From the NCBI RefSeq assembly GCF_000686045.1, contig NZ_JMLV01000002.1, positions 495,793 to 559,792 on the forward strand: a stretch of 64,000 nucleotides of DNA, in the 5' to 3' direction. Made by a program: the position numbers and the translations under genes. Source of the stretch: Fodinicurvata fenggangensis DSM 21160. Its GTDB lineage: Bacteria; Pseudomonadota; Alphaproteobacteria; Kiloniellales; DSM-21159. Shown one piece after another: positions 1 to 9,166 of the stretch. Within the stretch, counting starts at the first letter, position 1, and each line of letters opens with the position of its first letter. Below the pieces are notes generated by a model. The model was given only the letters and a program-made list of their open reading frames with translations, had not been told where the DNA came from and did no database searches.

Positions 1-432
1 GCTCGTCAGCCGGGAGAACTGGACCAGGCGCTGGGCCCCTTGAGCCAGAGCCTGTTACTGGCGGCCCTGGTGGCGGCCGGCCTGGCGACGTTGGCCGGTT
101 GGTTGCTGACCTGGCGCCCGCAACAGGCTGCGGAAGCGGAGCTTGAGCAGGAACTGGATGCTGTCAGTCAAGGCGACTTCACGGGCGCCGAGCCCAGGCA
201 CAGGGGCCTGCCCAGCGATTTGACCCTGTCGGCCCTGCGTGAGCTGAAGGGCCGTGTGAACGCACGCTATTACCTGGTCTGGCAGCAGGCCGCTGGACTG
301 CGGGCCATTGATTTCGACGAAAGCCTGACGGAACCGGTTTCCGCGGTCATGGAACCCTTGGAGCGCGCGCGTCGTTTTCGCAAGGAGGCGCCGGAACTGG
401 GCGGATCGGTCGATCCAGAGGGGAGGCTGTGA
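1..432 (+). CDS. C-terminal part of a membrane protein with a HAMP-like linker (5' end outside the window)
   Basis: The frame is open from the first base, so the gene begins upstream; a TTG at position 40 would also open it but is not convincing as a start. The visible part has one strong hydrophobic segment (about window residues 18-37, rich in Leu and Ala), followed by a charged stretch of the form ELEQELDAVSQGDF that resembles the end of a HAMP linker, then a soluble helical tail with no recognised domain. The stop TGA (430-432) overlaps the ATG of the next gene by one base, which implies translational coupling with the SpoIIE-type phosphatase. The product is probably a membrane-anchored sensor or partner of that phosphatase. 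This role is inferred from the overlap only; the family is not recognised. Confidence 0.6.
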   Translation, partial: ARQPGELDQALGPLSQSLLLAALVAAGLATLAGWLLTWRPQQAAEAELEQELDAVSQGDFTGAEPRHRGLPSDLTLSALRELKGRVNARYYLVWQQAAGLRAIDFDESLTEPVSAVMEPLERARRFRKEAPELGGSVDPEGRL

Positions 433-2513
433 TGCTGTTGCGCACACGCATTTCCCTGATCTTCCTGGTGGGGCTGGTCATCCTGGCCCTGGGACTTCTG
501 TGGGCGGCCGACCTGCGCGAACGCGAAAGCCAGGCCCGATTCACCGAGGTTGCTCTGACCGGGCAGGAGGCCCTGTGGCAGCAGCTTGTCGGACGTGAAA
601 GCGCCAGGCTGGCTGAACTGCAGGCCCCCCTCCAGTCGGATCGGCGCCTGGCCATGGCAGCGGCCGAGGGGACACGCTCGGAAACCGGACTGGCCTTGCG
701 CGCCGTATTGCGGCAAAGCGGCCTGGCCCCTGATGTGGTTGAGGTCGCCGCCGCGGATGGCAGTGTGGTCCATTCCAATCGCATGGAGGTCAATGCCGGG
801 CGTGTCCTGGACCTGACCAGCCTGGCCGAGGTCGCAGCCGGTACAACTCTCAGCGGTCTCTGGCAGGATCGCAGTGATCGCTTCCTGGTCGTTCATGCCT
901 TCCCGCTTTCGGCAGATACCGGCGATGAAGAAGAGTCCCTCGTGGTGACGCTGGGCAGCAACGCGGAGAATTTGTTACAGTCCTTCTCCCGAACCCTGGA
1001 GGCACCGGCTTATCTGGTGAATCCGCGCGGGCGCATGGTGATCGGCAGCGATGCGGAGCTGTGGGACCGGCTGGAACCGGAATTGCCGCTGCGCCAGGCC
1101 AGTATGGAGACTCTGCCGGCGGGCAACAGTCTCTATTCCCTCAGCAGTGTGCCGGTGGAAGACCTGAATGAAGGGCAGGCCGGACTGTTGGTGACCCTGC
1201 GCGATGCGACGGCGCCCCTGTCCCGTCTGCGCAGCATCGAGTTGATGACCCTGCTGGGTGGTTTGGCCTTCCTTCTGTTGACGGCGCTGGGGATGCATCT
1301 CTATCTGCGCAGCTCCTTCCGGCCCCTGGAGCAGTCCATCGATACGCTGAACGCCCTGGCCCGACAGGACCAGCGGGATGGACAGGGCCAGGCAGGCGGC
1401 GACGAGATCCATCGCATCGGCATTGCCATCGGGCAGTTGCGGCGCAGCCTGCAGAGCTTGAGTGACCTGCGCTTGCAGCGTGAGCGCCAGCGCCGCCGAC
1501 AGGAGCGCCTGATCCGCACCCGCCTGCAGGAATTGGCAGGCGCCCTGGATTCCGATTCCCGCAATGAGATCATGGAGATCCTTGAAAATGCCGACCAGGC
1601 TCAGGACACCAAGGGCCTGGCCGACAGCGCGGCCCAGGATCACGACCTGGTCTTCCTGGCCAACGTGCTGCAGCTGCTCTCGCGCCGCGTCACGGAACAG
1701 CATCAGCGCCTGAACGACCTGATTGCCGAGTTGCGCGATGCGCTGATCACCAAGACCAAGCTGGCCGGTATCCAGCAGGAGCTGGACATTGCCCGGCGCG
1801 TGCAGCTGGCGCTGGTGCCCACCGACTTCCCGAAATTGCCTGGAGCCGAGGTGCAGGGCGGCATGACGCCGGCCAAGGAAGTGGGTGGCGACTTCTTCGA
1901 CTTCTTCCAGATCACGGAAGACAGCTATGCCCTGATGGTGGGCGATGTCTCGGGCAAGGGGGTGCCGGCAGCCCTCTTCATGGCGATCTCGCGCACCCTT
2001 CTGCGTGCCACGGCGCGTTACGAGCGCGATCCCGCGCGCTGCGTGAAGAGCGTCAACGACCTGCTGGCCAGCGAGAACGAGCAGATGCTATTCGTGACCT
2101 TGTTCTATGCCATCATCAACATCCGCACGGGCCGCCTGGACTATGTGAACGCCGGGCACAATCCGCCGCTTCTGGTGGATGACGCCGGCAAGAGCCGCTA
2201 TCTGCCGTCCACCGGCGACATGGCGCTGGCCGTCATGGACGACGTGGGCTTCACCAATGAAAGTCTGGAGGTGCAGCCGGGCGAAACGCTGCTGGTCTTT
2301 ACCGACGGCATCACCGAGGCCTTCAATAGCGAGAACGAGGCCTATGGCGAAGATCGGCTGCAGGTTGTCGCCGAACGCCTTCAGAAGGCGGATGGCAGCG
2401 TGGCCGACTGGGTCGGTGGCCTGATGGCGGATCTTGAAGACTTCGTCGGCGAGGCGGAACAGTCCGACGACATCACCTATCTGGCGATACGCACGCGTTC
2501 CGGGGAGGTCTAG
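432..2513 (+). CDS. Membrane-anchored SpoIIE/RsbU-type PP2C serine phosphatase
   Basis: The protein of about 693 residues has an N-terminal membrane helix (about 8-26), an extracytoplasmic sensor region, a second helix (about 272-293), a HAMP-like and coiled-coil stretch (about 300-450), and a C-terminal SpoIIE/PP2C phosphatase domain (about 470-690). The catalytic landmarks are clear: ELDIARRVQLALVP entering the domain, GGDFFDFF, GDVSGKGVPAALFM, an NAGHNPP segment and a terminal SDDITYLAI that supplies metal-binding Asp residues. Known relatives dephosphorylate an anti-anti-sigma factor in response to stress signals. No partner kinase or STAS protein is in the window, so the target is unknown. 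The start is taken as the ATG at 432, overlapping the upstream TGA; a GTG at 429 is in frame directly before it. A purine-rich GGGAGG precedes both. Confidence 0.88.
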   Translation: MLLRTRISLIFLVGLVILALGLLWAADLRERESQARFTEVALTGQEALWQQLVGRESARLAELQAPLQSDRRLAMAAAEGTRSETGLALRAVLRQSGLAPDVVEVAAADGSVVHSNRMEVNAGRVLDLTSLAEVAAGTTLSGLWQDRSDRFLVVHAFPLSADTGDEEESLVVTLGSNAENLLQSFSRTLEAPAYLVNPRGRMVIGSDAELWDRLEPELPLRQASMETLPAGNSLYSLSSVPVEDLNEGQAGLLVTLRDATAPLSRLRSIELMTLLGGLAFLLLTALGMHLYLRSSFRPLEQSIDTLNALARQDQRDGQGQAGGDEIHRIGIAIGQLRRSLQSLSDLRLQRERQRRRQERLIRTRLQELAGALDSDSRNEIMEILENADQAQDTKGLADSAAQDHDLVFLANVLQLLSRRVTEQHQRLNDLIAELRDALITKTKLAGIQQELDIARRVQLALVPTDFPKLPGAEVQGGMTPAKEVGGDFFDFFQITEDSYALMVGDVSGKGVPAALFMAISRTLLRATARYERDPARCVKSVNDLLASENEQMLFVTLFYAIINIRTGRLDYVNAGHNPPLLVDDAGKSRYLPSTGDMALAVMDDVGFTNESLEVQPGETLLVFTDGITEAFNSENEAYGEDRLQVVAERLQKADGSVADWVGGLMADLEDFVGEAEQSDDITYLAIRTRSGEV

Positions 2514-2526
2514 CGGCGTTCGGACT

Positions 2527-3495
2527 TCAGCGGGCTTCTGGGGGCGGCATTCCGTTCGTCCGATTGGAGAGTCTGTTCTGGAGGAAGCGAGGCAGTCGGC
2601 CGTCAATGACGGCCAGGCCGAGGGCGATCAGGCCCATGCCGGCGAAATGCTGGGGCGCCAGGCGTTCGCCCAGTATCAGGGCGCCCAGCAGGATGGCCGT
2701 CACCGGGACCAGGAAGGTGACCAGTTGCACGTTGGTAGCGCCTGCCAGTGAGAGGATCCGGAAATAGAGGATATAGGCCAACGCCGTGGACAACAGCGCC
2801 AGCGCTACAATGGCCAGCCAGATTTCCGGCGTCGGTACGTCCAGCGTAAAGGGGCGGTCGACCAGGAAGGCCAGCGGCACCAGGATCAGGCTGGACATGG
2901 TGACTTGGCCCGTGGCCGTCATCACGGGATGGACACCTAGGTCCCTGAAGCGCCGGCCGAAGACCGAGGCGCTGGCATAGGACAGAGCCGCGCCCAGTAT
3001 GGCCCCCTGGGCCAGGGCACTGGCCTCGCGCCCCATCAACACGGCGGGACCGATCATGACGGCGGTGCCGGCAAAGCCGACAAGGACGCCGGAGAGCCTG
3101 AGCGGGCTCATGCGTTCGTCCGCCAGGAAGACGCCAGCCAGGACCACGGTGAACAGAGGCGTGGTGGCATTGAGGATGGAGGCCAGGCCGGAGGCGATCT
3201 GGGCCTGGCCCCAGACGATCAGGGAAAAGGGGATGGCGTTGTTGAGCACCCCCATGACCAGGAAGGCTCGCCAGATCGCCGGCACTCGGGGCAGGGTGAA
3301 ACCGCGCAGCAGGCAGAAGCCCCAGAGCGCTATGGCCGCCAGAGACAGGCGCAGGGCAACGATCGTCAGCGGCGGCAGGTCCTTTACCGCGACGGCGATG
3401 AAGAAGAAGGATCCACCCCAGAGAAGGGAGAGGACGATCAGCAGGCCCCAGGTCTTCGGGGTCATGGTCCTTTGGGTCTCGCTGTTTCGAGTCAT
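2527..3495 (-). CDS. EamA/DMT-family transporter
   Basis: The 322-residue product has about ten hydrophobic segments in two EamA repeats, the usual plan for drug/metabolite transporters of about 300 residues. The first helix carries LSLLWGGSFFF, typical of the family, and the second repeat contains the ALSYASASV and GERLAPQHFAGMGLI stretches common in EamA proteins. These inner-membrane proteins export amino acids, their derivatives or other small metabolites; the substrate cannot be read from the sequence. It may start at the Met ten codons further in, since the first residues are polar and unlike the family N-terminus. It is convergent with the phosphatase gene, leaving 13 bp between stops, and divergent from the serine hydrolase gene. 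Confidence 0.85.
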   Translation of the reverse strand: MTRNSETQRTMTPKTWGLLIVLSLLWGGSFFFIAVAVKDLPPLTIVALRLSLAAIALWGFCLLRGFTLPRVPAIWRAFLVMGVLNNAIPFSLIVWGQAQIASGLASILNATTPLFTVVLAGVFLADERMSPLRLSGVLVGFAGTAVMIGPAVLMGREASALAQGAILGAALSYASASVFGRRFRDLGVHPVMTATGQVTMSSLILVPLAFLVDRPFTLDVPTPEIWLAIVALALLSTALAYILYFRILSLAGATNVQLVTFLVPVTAILLGALILGERLAPQHFAGMGLIALGLAVIDGRLPRFLQNRLSNRTNGMPPPEAR

Positions 3496-3653
3496 CCCGC
3501 GTCCTGCTGCAGCCTATGGGTGTATCGTGCGAAGGAGAATAGCCTGTCCGAACCCACTCTGCCTTCCCGTTTCTTGCAGGCCTGCCCTGCCGGACTGCAG
3601 GCCGTGAAAACGGTCCGCTTGATCCGCGTGCCCTGCGGACCAAATCCTGTCTA

Positions 3654-4670
3654 ATGGATGTGCGCAGAAGAGACTTCTTGAAACTGGGGCTGACTGCCGG
3701 CGCTGTGGCGGTGGCCGGGCGCTCGGCCGGTGCGGAGTCCGTCAGCCTCGACCGGGCTGTCGGTGCGGCCAGGGATTATGAGCGACTGCACGGCCTGATC
3801 GTGGCGCAGGAGGGCCGCGTTCTTGTCGAGGAGGTCTTTCGCGGTCCGGCGCTCGACCAGCCGGTCAATGTGAAGTCCGTGGCCAAGACCGTGATCGCTG
3901 CCCTGGTGGGTGTGGCCATTCATGAGGGTGTCCTGAAGGGCGCGGACCAGCCGGTCGTGCCGTTGCTGGGAGACCTGGTGCCGGAGAACGCGGACCCACA
4001 GCTTCAGGAGGTGACGGTCGGCAACCTGCTGTCCATGCAGGCCGGGCTGGAACGCACCTCGGGCCAGAACTACGGCGCCTGGGTGACCAGTCCCAACTGG
4101 GTGCGGCATGCCCTGAGCCGTCCCTTCGTGGCGGAGCCGGGCGGCGAGATGCGCTATTCCACAGGCAACTCACACCTGCTTTCGGTCCTCCTGACCCGGG
4201 CCAGCGGGCGCAGCACGCTGGAGCTGGCACGGGACTGGCTGGGCGCACCGCTTGGCATCGAAATTCCGGCCTGGCAGCAGGATCCCCAGGGGTATTACTT
4301 CGGGGGCAACAACATGGCGCTGTCGCCGCGCGCACTGCTGCCACTGGGTGAACTCTATCGCCTGGACGGAACCATCGGGGGCGCGCGGGTCTTTGCCGGG
4401 GATTGGCCCGAGATTTCCTGGCGCCCACGCGGCCGCTCGCGCTGGACGGGGGATCGCTATGGCTATGGCTGGTTCATCCGCTCCATGGCCGGTCGGCAGG
4501 TTTACTATGGCTGGGGCTATGGCGGCCAGATGATCTATGTCTGTCCCGAGCTGGCGGCGACCCTGGTCATGACCTCGGATACCAGCCGGGCGTCAGGCGC
4601 CAGCGGCTATGTGCAGCGCCTGCACGACCTGGTGGAACGTGCGTTCCTGCCGGCGCTCGAGGGGGCGTGA
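3654..4670 (+). CDS. Exported serine hydrolase of the beta-lactamase (class C/PBP-like) family
   Basis: The 338-residue product starts with a twin-arginine-like signal (RRRDFLKLGLTAGAVAVAG), implying Tat-dependent export or membrane anchoring. The catalytic S-x-x-K motif is SVAK at residues 75-78, and a Tyr-containing YSTGN at 168-172 matches the second motif of the class C/esterase group. Family members hydrolyse esters or peptides, and many are not true beta-lactamases, so no resistance role is implied. There is no good Shine-Dalgarno before the ATG at 3654, but the Tat motif sits at the very N-terminus, which supports this start. It stands alone, divergent from the EamA gene and convergent with the aconitase X operon. 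Confidence 0.85.
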   Translation: MDVRRRDFLKLGLTAGAVAVAGRSAGAESVSLDRAVGAARDYERLHGLIVAQEGRVLVEEVFRGPALDQPVNVKSVAKTVIAALVGVAIHEGVLKGADQPVVPLLGDLVPENADPQLQEVTVGNLLSMQAGLERTSGQNYGAWVTSPNWVRHALSRPFVAEPGGEMRYSTGNSHLLSVLLTRASGRSTLELARDWLGAPLGIEIPAWQQDPQGYYFGGNNMALSPRALLPLGELYRLDGTIGGARVFAGDWPEISWRPRGRSRWTGDRYGYGWFIRSMAGRQVYYGWGYGGQMIYVCPELAATLVMTSDTSRASGASGYVQRLHDLVERAFLPALEGA

Positions 4671-4689
4671 GCCTGCCTGGCATCCTTCC

Positions 4690-5121
4690 TCAGTTGTGAA
4701 CACGCAGCCGTCCGTCGAGGCTCAAGGCGCCCTGCTGCCCGCTTCTCAGTCCGACAAGGGCCGTGTCCTTCACCAGAAGGGCGGGTACGGGGGAATGGTC
4801 CAGTTCTTCCGCGACGATGCTTCCCAGCAGCAGGATGGCATCCGTCTGTCCCAGCACGAGGCCGGCGGGCGCATGACCGGCCGCGATCAGTTCCAATAGC
4901 ACGGAGGAGGAGGATGACGAGCCGATGGCCCGCGGCAGGACCAGAAGGGTTCCGCTGACGTTCGCACCGCACTGCGGGTGGCGCGTGGCGATGATCTTTC
5001 CGTTGGCGGGATCGACGCCGCCCCAGAAGCTGAGCGGTTCCTCCAGGACGAGGAGCGGTCCCTCGGCCGCGCCGGCAATCAGGACTTCGCCTTGCAGATC
5101 GTGCGCATCGGAACGATCCAT
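4690..5121 (-). CDS. Aconitase X small (swivel) subunit
   Basis: The 143-residue protein matches the aconitase X swivel domain (DUF126): an early EEPLSFWGGVDPANGKI segment and a central PRAIGSSSSSSVLLELI loop, the position of the conserved Ser-rich active-site loop in this family. It starts 3 bp downstream of the large-subunit stop, so the two are co-translated. In the split form of bacterial aconitase X the small and large chains together form one dehydratase; characterised bacterial enzymes act on cis-3-hydroxy-L-proline. The assignment to the family is firm; the substrate is inferred from the family and from the co-located TRAP transporter. Confidence 0.85.
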   Translation of the reverse strand: MDRSDAHDLQGEVLIAGAAEGPLLVLEEPLSFWGGVDPANGKIIATRHPQCGANVSGTLLVLPRAIGSSSSSSVLLELIAAGHAPAGLVLGQTDAILLLGSIVAEELDHSPVPALLVKDTALVGLRSGQQGALSLDGRLRVHN

Positions 5122-5124
5122 GGC

Positions 5125-6384
5125 TCAGGCGCTCCAGAGGCTCTCGTCGCGCACCAGACGGCCGGCCACCGCGCTTTCCACGCAGTCGGACAGACTGCCG
5201 TAAAGCACGCCGTAGCCCGTGTTGCCGGGGGCGTAGTGGGCGAACTTGCCGGAATTGGTCATCAGCACGCCCGAGAAGCCTTCCAGGATGGGCGTGACCA
5301 CCACGCAGGTGTCCGCCACGATGTTGACCCCCGCAGCTTCCAGGTCTTGCAGCAGGTCCTCGGCCTCGAGTTGCGCAATGACATGCCGGCCGGTACAGGC
5401 ATGGAAGGGCACCCGGCTCCTGCGGCCATCCAGCAGCTTCAGAAGCTGTTTGAATTCGGAATTCGAAAAATGCGGACTGCCCACGGCGATGGCATCGAGA
5501 TGCGCGCCCTCCACGGTCGAGAGGCTGTCGCGGGCGGCCAGCAGGTCGGATGCGGCCGGTCGAAGAACCTCGGACGGTGCCTGTCCGCCCAGGGCCGTCT
5601 CGGCAGTCGGGGCCTCGGGGGTCAGGCCGGTCGCATGGAAGAGGGCCACGGAGCCACTGGAGGCGGCTGCTGCGCCAAAGGCCTTGAGAGCGTCCTCCGA
5701 AACAGTCTGCGGCAGGCCGTCGATGACGCCAATGGCCTCGCCCACTGCGCGCCCGTACCAGGCGCCCAGGACCGGATAGAAGGCACCGAGTTCCTTCAGG
5801 CGGTCGGGAATCGCGGAGGTATCGACCCGCAGAGTCGCACGCCGGTTTTCCGGCAGGTGCAGGCCGGTGGCCGGCGCCCGCCCGGTGATGGCGCAGCAGA
5901 GGTCGAGGAAATCGCCGTAGCGGTTGCTGCGCGCGCCCAGGACCGAGTTGACGAAGGCCACGGCATTGCTCTCGCCCCAGGCCACATCCTCTCCAACGGC
6001 CGGGCGGTGCCCGGCCTGATAGGGCGCGCAGGTCCAGGTGGCGCGGCAGCCCAGCGCCTCGTGAGCGCGCATGAGCCGGAGTGCCATTTCGCGCTGGTGG
6101 GGTTCCAGGCGAATTTGCTGTGGGCGCAGCAGGTCCAGGGCGCCGACGTTGAGTGTGGTTGGGACCGTCACCCTGGCACCGCCCTTGACCAGTTTCTCGG
6201 CAAAGGCAACACCGCTGTCGCCGTGATAGAGGCAGCCGTCGATATGGCTGGAGGCAATGGGAACCAGATGTTCCGCGCCCAGCAGGCGCGCGCTCTCCGC
6301 CAGGATGCGCAGGGCCATGGCCCTGCCGGGTCCGTCACGCCCCTGGGCTATGGCCTGTTCCTCGGCGGTGAGCGTGACGGTCAT
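5125..6384 (-). CDS. Aconitase X catalytic (large) subunit, probable cis-3-hydroxy-L-proline dehydratase
   Basis: The 419-residue product is a full-length DUF521/aconitase X catalytic subunit. Candidate iron-sulfur ligands lie where the family places them: Cys51 in SHIDGC, Cys330 in FHACTG and Cys360 in VADTC. The family signatures SHIDGCLYHGDSG and WGESNAVAFVNSVLG are present. Bacterial aconitase X enzymes characterised so far dehydrate cis-3-hydroxy-L-proline to a pyrroline product that is then reduced to proline; archaeal ones act on phosphomevalonate. No archaeal-type mevalonate genes are nearby, so the hydroxyproline function is preferred. It lies 10 bp after pmbA and 3 bp before the small subunit, at the end of a minus-strand cluster that begins with a TRAP transporter. 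No pyrroline reductase is visible in the window. Confidence 0.85.
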   Translation of the reverse strand: MTVTLTAEEQAIAQGRDGPGRAMALRILAESARLLGAEHLVPIASSHIDGCLYHGDSGVAFAEKLVKGGARVTVPTTLNVGALDLLRPQQIRLEPHQREMALRLMRAHEALGCRATWTCAPYQAGHRPAVGEDVAWGESNAVAFVNSVLGARSNRYGDFLDLCCAITGRAPATGLHLPENRRATLRVDTSAIPDRLKELGAFYPVLGAWYGRAVGEAIGVIDGLPQTVSEDALKAFGAAAASSGSVALFHATGLTPEAPTAETALGGQAPSEVLRPAASDLLAARDSLSTVEGAHLDAIAVGSPHFSNSEFKQLLKLLDGRRSRVPFHACTGRHVIAQLEAEDLLQDLEAAGVNIVADTCVVVTPILEGFSGVLMTNSGKFAHYAPGNTGYGVLYGSLSDCVESAVAGRLVRDESLWSA

Positions 6385-6394
6385 GAACGCTCGC

Positions 6395-7738
6395 TTATGA
6401 TCCGGCCACCATCATGCCGTCCACGCGCAGGGTGGGCGCATCGATGCCGTAGATCATCTTCAGGTCACTGGCCGGTGTCAGATTCGCGAACATGTCCTTC
6501 AGGTTGCCGGCAATGGTGGCTTCGCTGACCGGGTGGGTCAGCTTGCCGTCCTTGATCCAGTAGCCCGAGGCGCCGCGGCTGTAGTCACCGGTGACACCGT
6601 TGACACCCATGCCGATCATTTCGGTGACATAGAAACCGTCCTCGATATCGGCAATTATCTCTTCCGGGCTCTGCCGGCCGGGTTCCAGGTAGACGTTGCT
6701 GGCCGAGGGTCCCGGCGGGCTGGAGGTGCCCCGGCTGGCATGGCCGGTGGGCTCCAGGCCCAACTGCCGGGCCGAGGACAGGTCCAGCAACCAGGTGGTC
6801 AGGCGTCCGTCCTCGATCAGGTTCCAGGTCCGTGTCGGCAGGCCATCGCTGTCGAAGGGACGTGAGCGCAGGCCGCGCTTGCGGTGCGGTTCGTCGATGA
6901 TACGGATGCCTTCGGCAAAGACCGGCTTGTCCATGCGGTCCTTCAGGAAGGAGGTGCCGCGCGCGATGGAGGGGCCGGAGATGGCGCCCAGGAAGTGGCG
7001 CAGCAGGCTGTTGGCCACCCGGGACTCATAGACGATGGGCACGCGCCCGGTCTTCGGCTTGACCGGATTCAGGCGCCGAACCGCCCGTTCGCCGGCACGT
7101 CGGCCGACAACGGTGGGATCTTCCAGGTCGCTGGCGAAGACCTTGCTGGAGAAATCGTAGTCCCGCTGCATGTCCAGGCCTTCGCCGGCCAGCACGGAAA
7201 CGCCCACGGAATGGCTGGAAACGCGATAGCTGCCGGTGAAGTCGTTGCTGGCCGCCAGCGAGACGCGAGTCATGCCCCAGCCGGCCTCGGCGCCCTCGGA
7301 ATTGGTTACGCCCTCAACGGCACGGGCGGCCTCTTCACAAAGGCGGGCGCGTTCGATCAGGTCTTCCGGGCTGGGCTCCACGGGGTCGCAGGACTCCACA
7401 TCGGGAATCTGGCGGGCCAACTGCTCCGGATCGGCCAGGCCACAGTAGGGGTCCTCCGGCACGACCCGGGCCATGGTTACAGCCCGCTCAACCAGTTCGT
7501 CCAGGGCCTTGGCATTCAGGTCGGTGGAGGACACGATGGCCTGGCGCTTGCCGATGAAGACGCGCAGGCCGACGTCCTGGCTTTCCTCGCGCTCGAGCTG
7601 TTCCAGCTCGCCCATGCGCTGGGCGTGGCTGAGCGCGGTGGAACGGGCCACCAATGCATCGGCGCTGTCGGCACCGGCCGCGCGGGCTTTGCGGATCAGG
7701 TCTTCAAGCAAAGCGGGATCTTGCGTTTCCGGAGTCAT
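6395..7738 (-). CDS. pmbA: TldD/PmbA family metalloprotease-like protein (PmbA)
   Basis: The 447-residue product has the length and layout of PmbA/TldE: an N-terminal segment with RVFIGKRQAIVSSTDL, a middle ESRVANSLLRHFLGAI region, and a C-terminal GHASRGTSSPPGPSASNV stretch followed by IGMGVNGVTGDYSRGASGYWI, which is diagnostic for the family. PmbA pairs with TldD as a heterodimeric peptidase that matures small modified peptides and degrades some antitoxins in E. coli. In this subunit the zinc-site HExxxH of TldD is absent, as expected. No tldD is in the window. It lies between the TRAP operon (114 bp upstream) and the aconitase X genes (10 bp downstream). It may be co-transcribed with them, though a functional link is not obvious. 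Confidence 0.88.
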   Translation of the reverse strand: MTPETQDPALLEDLIRKARAAGADSADALVARSTALSHAQRMGELEQLEREESQDVGLRVFIGKRQAIVSSTDLNAKALDELVERAVTMARVVPEDPYCGLADPEQLARQIPDVESCDPVEPSPEDLIERARLCEEAARAVEGVTNSEGAEAGWGMTRVSLAASNDFTGSYRVSSHSVGVSVLAGEGLDMQRDYDFSSKVFASDLEDPTVVGRRAGERAVRRLNPVKPKTGRVPIVYESRVANSLLRHFLGAISGPSIARGTSFLKDRMDKPVFAEGIRIIDEPHRKRGLRSRPFDSDGLPTRTWNLIEDGRLTTWLLDLSSARQLGLEPTGHASRGTSSPPGPSASNVYLEPGRQSPEEIIADIEDGFYVTEMIGMGVNGVTGDYSRGASGYWIKDGKLTHPVSEATIAGNLKDMFANLTPASDLKMIYGIDAPTLRVDGMMVAGS

Positions 7739-7852
7739 GTCACTTGTCTTTTGTGAAAAGGATACTGGCGAGTCTCCCTATCACATGGGCGCAGGCGCGC
7801 CAATGTGCCAGCCCCACGCAGGCTGGAAGGGTCTTCGTTAGCCCCCGGGCGG

Positions 7853-9151
7853 TCAGTTCATCTGTTGCGGCAGCCAGGTGGCGATTTCCGGGAAGACCAC
7901 GACCAGGATGACCGAGAGCATCAGGATCAGGAAGAAAGGCAGGGCGGCCAGCGCCACCTTGAAGATGTTGCGCCCCGTCAGGCCCTGCAGCACAAAGAGG
8001 TTGAAGCCCACCGGCGGGGTGATCTGGCTCATCTCCACCACCAGGACCACGTAGATTCCGAACCAGATGCGGTCCAGACCGGCCGCGTCGATCATCGGCA
8101 GGATGACGGCCGTGGTCAGCACGACGATGGAGATTCCGTCCAGGAAACAGCCCAGCACCACGAAGAAGATCGTCAGTGCCGCGATCAGGGCATAGGGCGA
8201 CAACTCCATGGCCGCAATCCAGCTGGCCAACTCGCGCGGGATGCCCGTGAAGCCCATGGCCACCGACAGGAAGGCTGCACCGGCCAGGATGAAGGCGATC
8301 ATGCAGGAGGTGCGCGTGGCCCCCAGCAGGCCGTCCAGGAAGGTTTTCCAGGTCAGGCTGCCCGAGGACCAGGAAAGCAGAAGCGAGAAGAGCACGCCGA
8401 GGGAAGCCGCGTCTGTTGGACTGGCCACCCCGAAGTAGATCGAGGCGATGACTCCGAAGATGATCAGCAGCACCGGTATCAGGCGCCGCGAGGCCTTCAG
8501 GCGTTCCTTGAACGGTACGCGCGGTTCGGGCGGCGGTGTCCGTGAAGGATGGAGCGCGGACCAGAGCATGACATAGCCCATGAAGAGGCTGACCAGCATC
8601 AGGCCGGGCAAGACGCCGGCAATGAACAGCCGAGAGATGGATTCCTCGATGGCCACGCCGTAGACGATCAGGATGATCGAAGGCGGGATCAAAAGGCCAA
8701 GCGTGCCAGAACCGGCCAGGGTTCCGATCATCATCTGTTCATCGTAGCCACGTTTCTTCAACTCGGGCAGGGACATCTTGCCGATGGTGGCGGCCGTGGC
8801 GGCGGAGGACCCGGACACCGCGGCAAAGATGCCGCAGCCCAGGATGTTCACATGCATCAGACGGCCGGGCAGGCGGGCCATCCAGGGTGCAAGGCCCCCA
8901 AAGAGGTCCTCGGACAGGCGCGAGCGGAAGAGGATTTCACCCATCCAGATGAACATGGGCAAGGCCGCCAGCGACCACTTGGTGGACGCGCTCCAGGCAT
9001 TGGTCGCAAGTGCCTGGCCAACCGGCACCGAAGTAAAGAGTTCGATGGCCAGGTAACCGACCGCCAGCAGGGAAAAGGCCACCCAGACACCGCTGGCCAG
9101 CAGGCCCAACAGGGCGATAACCAGAACGCCGGAGAGTATCAACTGATCCAT
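7853..9151 (-). CDS. dctM: TRAP transporter large permease (DctM type)
   Basis: The 432-residue, highly hydrophobic protein is a standard DctM subunit of about twelve membrane segments. Family signatures include the GCGIFAAVSGSSAATAATIG and GTLGLLIPPSIILIVYGV segments and, near the end, ITPPVGFNLFVL. With the small permease it forms the sodium-driven channel that takes substrate from the periplasmic binding protein. It starts 15 bp after the small-subunit stop. With dctQ and dctP upstream it is the first TRAP system of the window. The substrate is not evident; the downstream aconitase X genes suggest hydroxyproline or a related amino or organic acid. Confidence 0.93.
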   Translation of the reverse strand: MDQLILSGVLVIALLGLLASGVWVAFSLLAVGYLAIELFTSVPVGQALATNAWSASTKWSLAALPMFIWMGEILFRSRLSEDLFGGLAPWMARLPGRLMHVNILGCGIFAAVSGSSAATAATIGKMSLPELKKRGYDEQMMIGTLAGSGTLGLLIPPSIILIVYGVAIEESISRLFIAGVLPGLMLVSLFMGYVMLWSALHPSRTPPPEPRVPFKERLKASRRLIPVLLIIFGVIASIYFGVASPTDAASLGVLFSLLLSWSSGSLTWKTFLDGLLGATRTSCMIAFILAGAAFLSVAMGFTGIPRELASWIAAMELSPYALIAALTIFFVVLGCFLDGISIVVLTTAVILPMIDAAGLDRIWFGIYVVLVVEMSQITPPVGFNLFVLQGLTGRNIFKVALAALPFFLILMLSVILVVVFPEIATWLPQQMN

Positions 9152-9166
9152 TGTGTCTGTCCTGCG

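Noticed and set aside
4978..6528. 516-codon open frame opposite aconitase X
   Set aside because: The minus-strand frames match aconitase X subunits and PmbA in full; the plus-strand frame has no family features.
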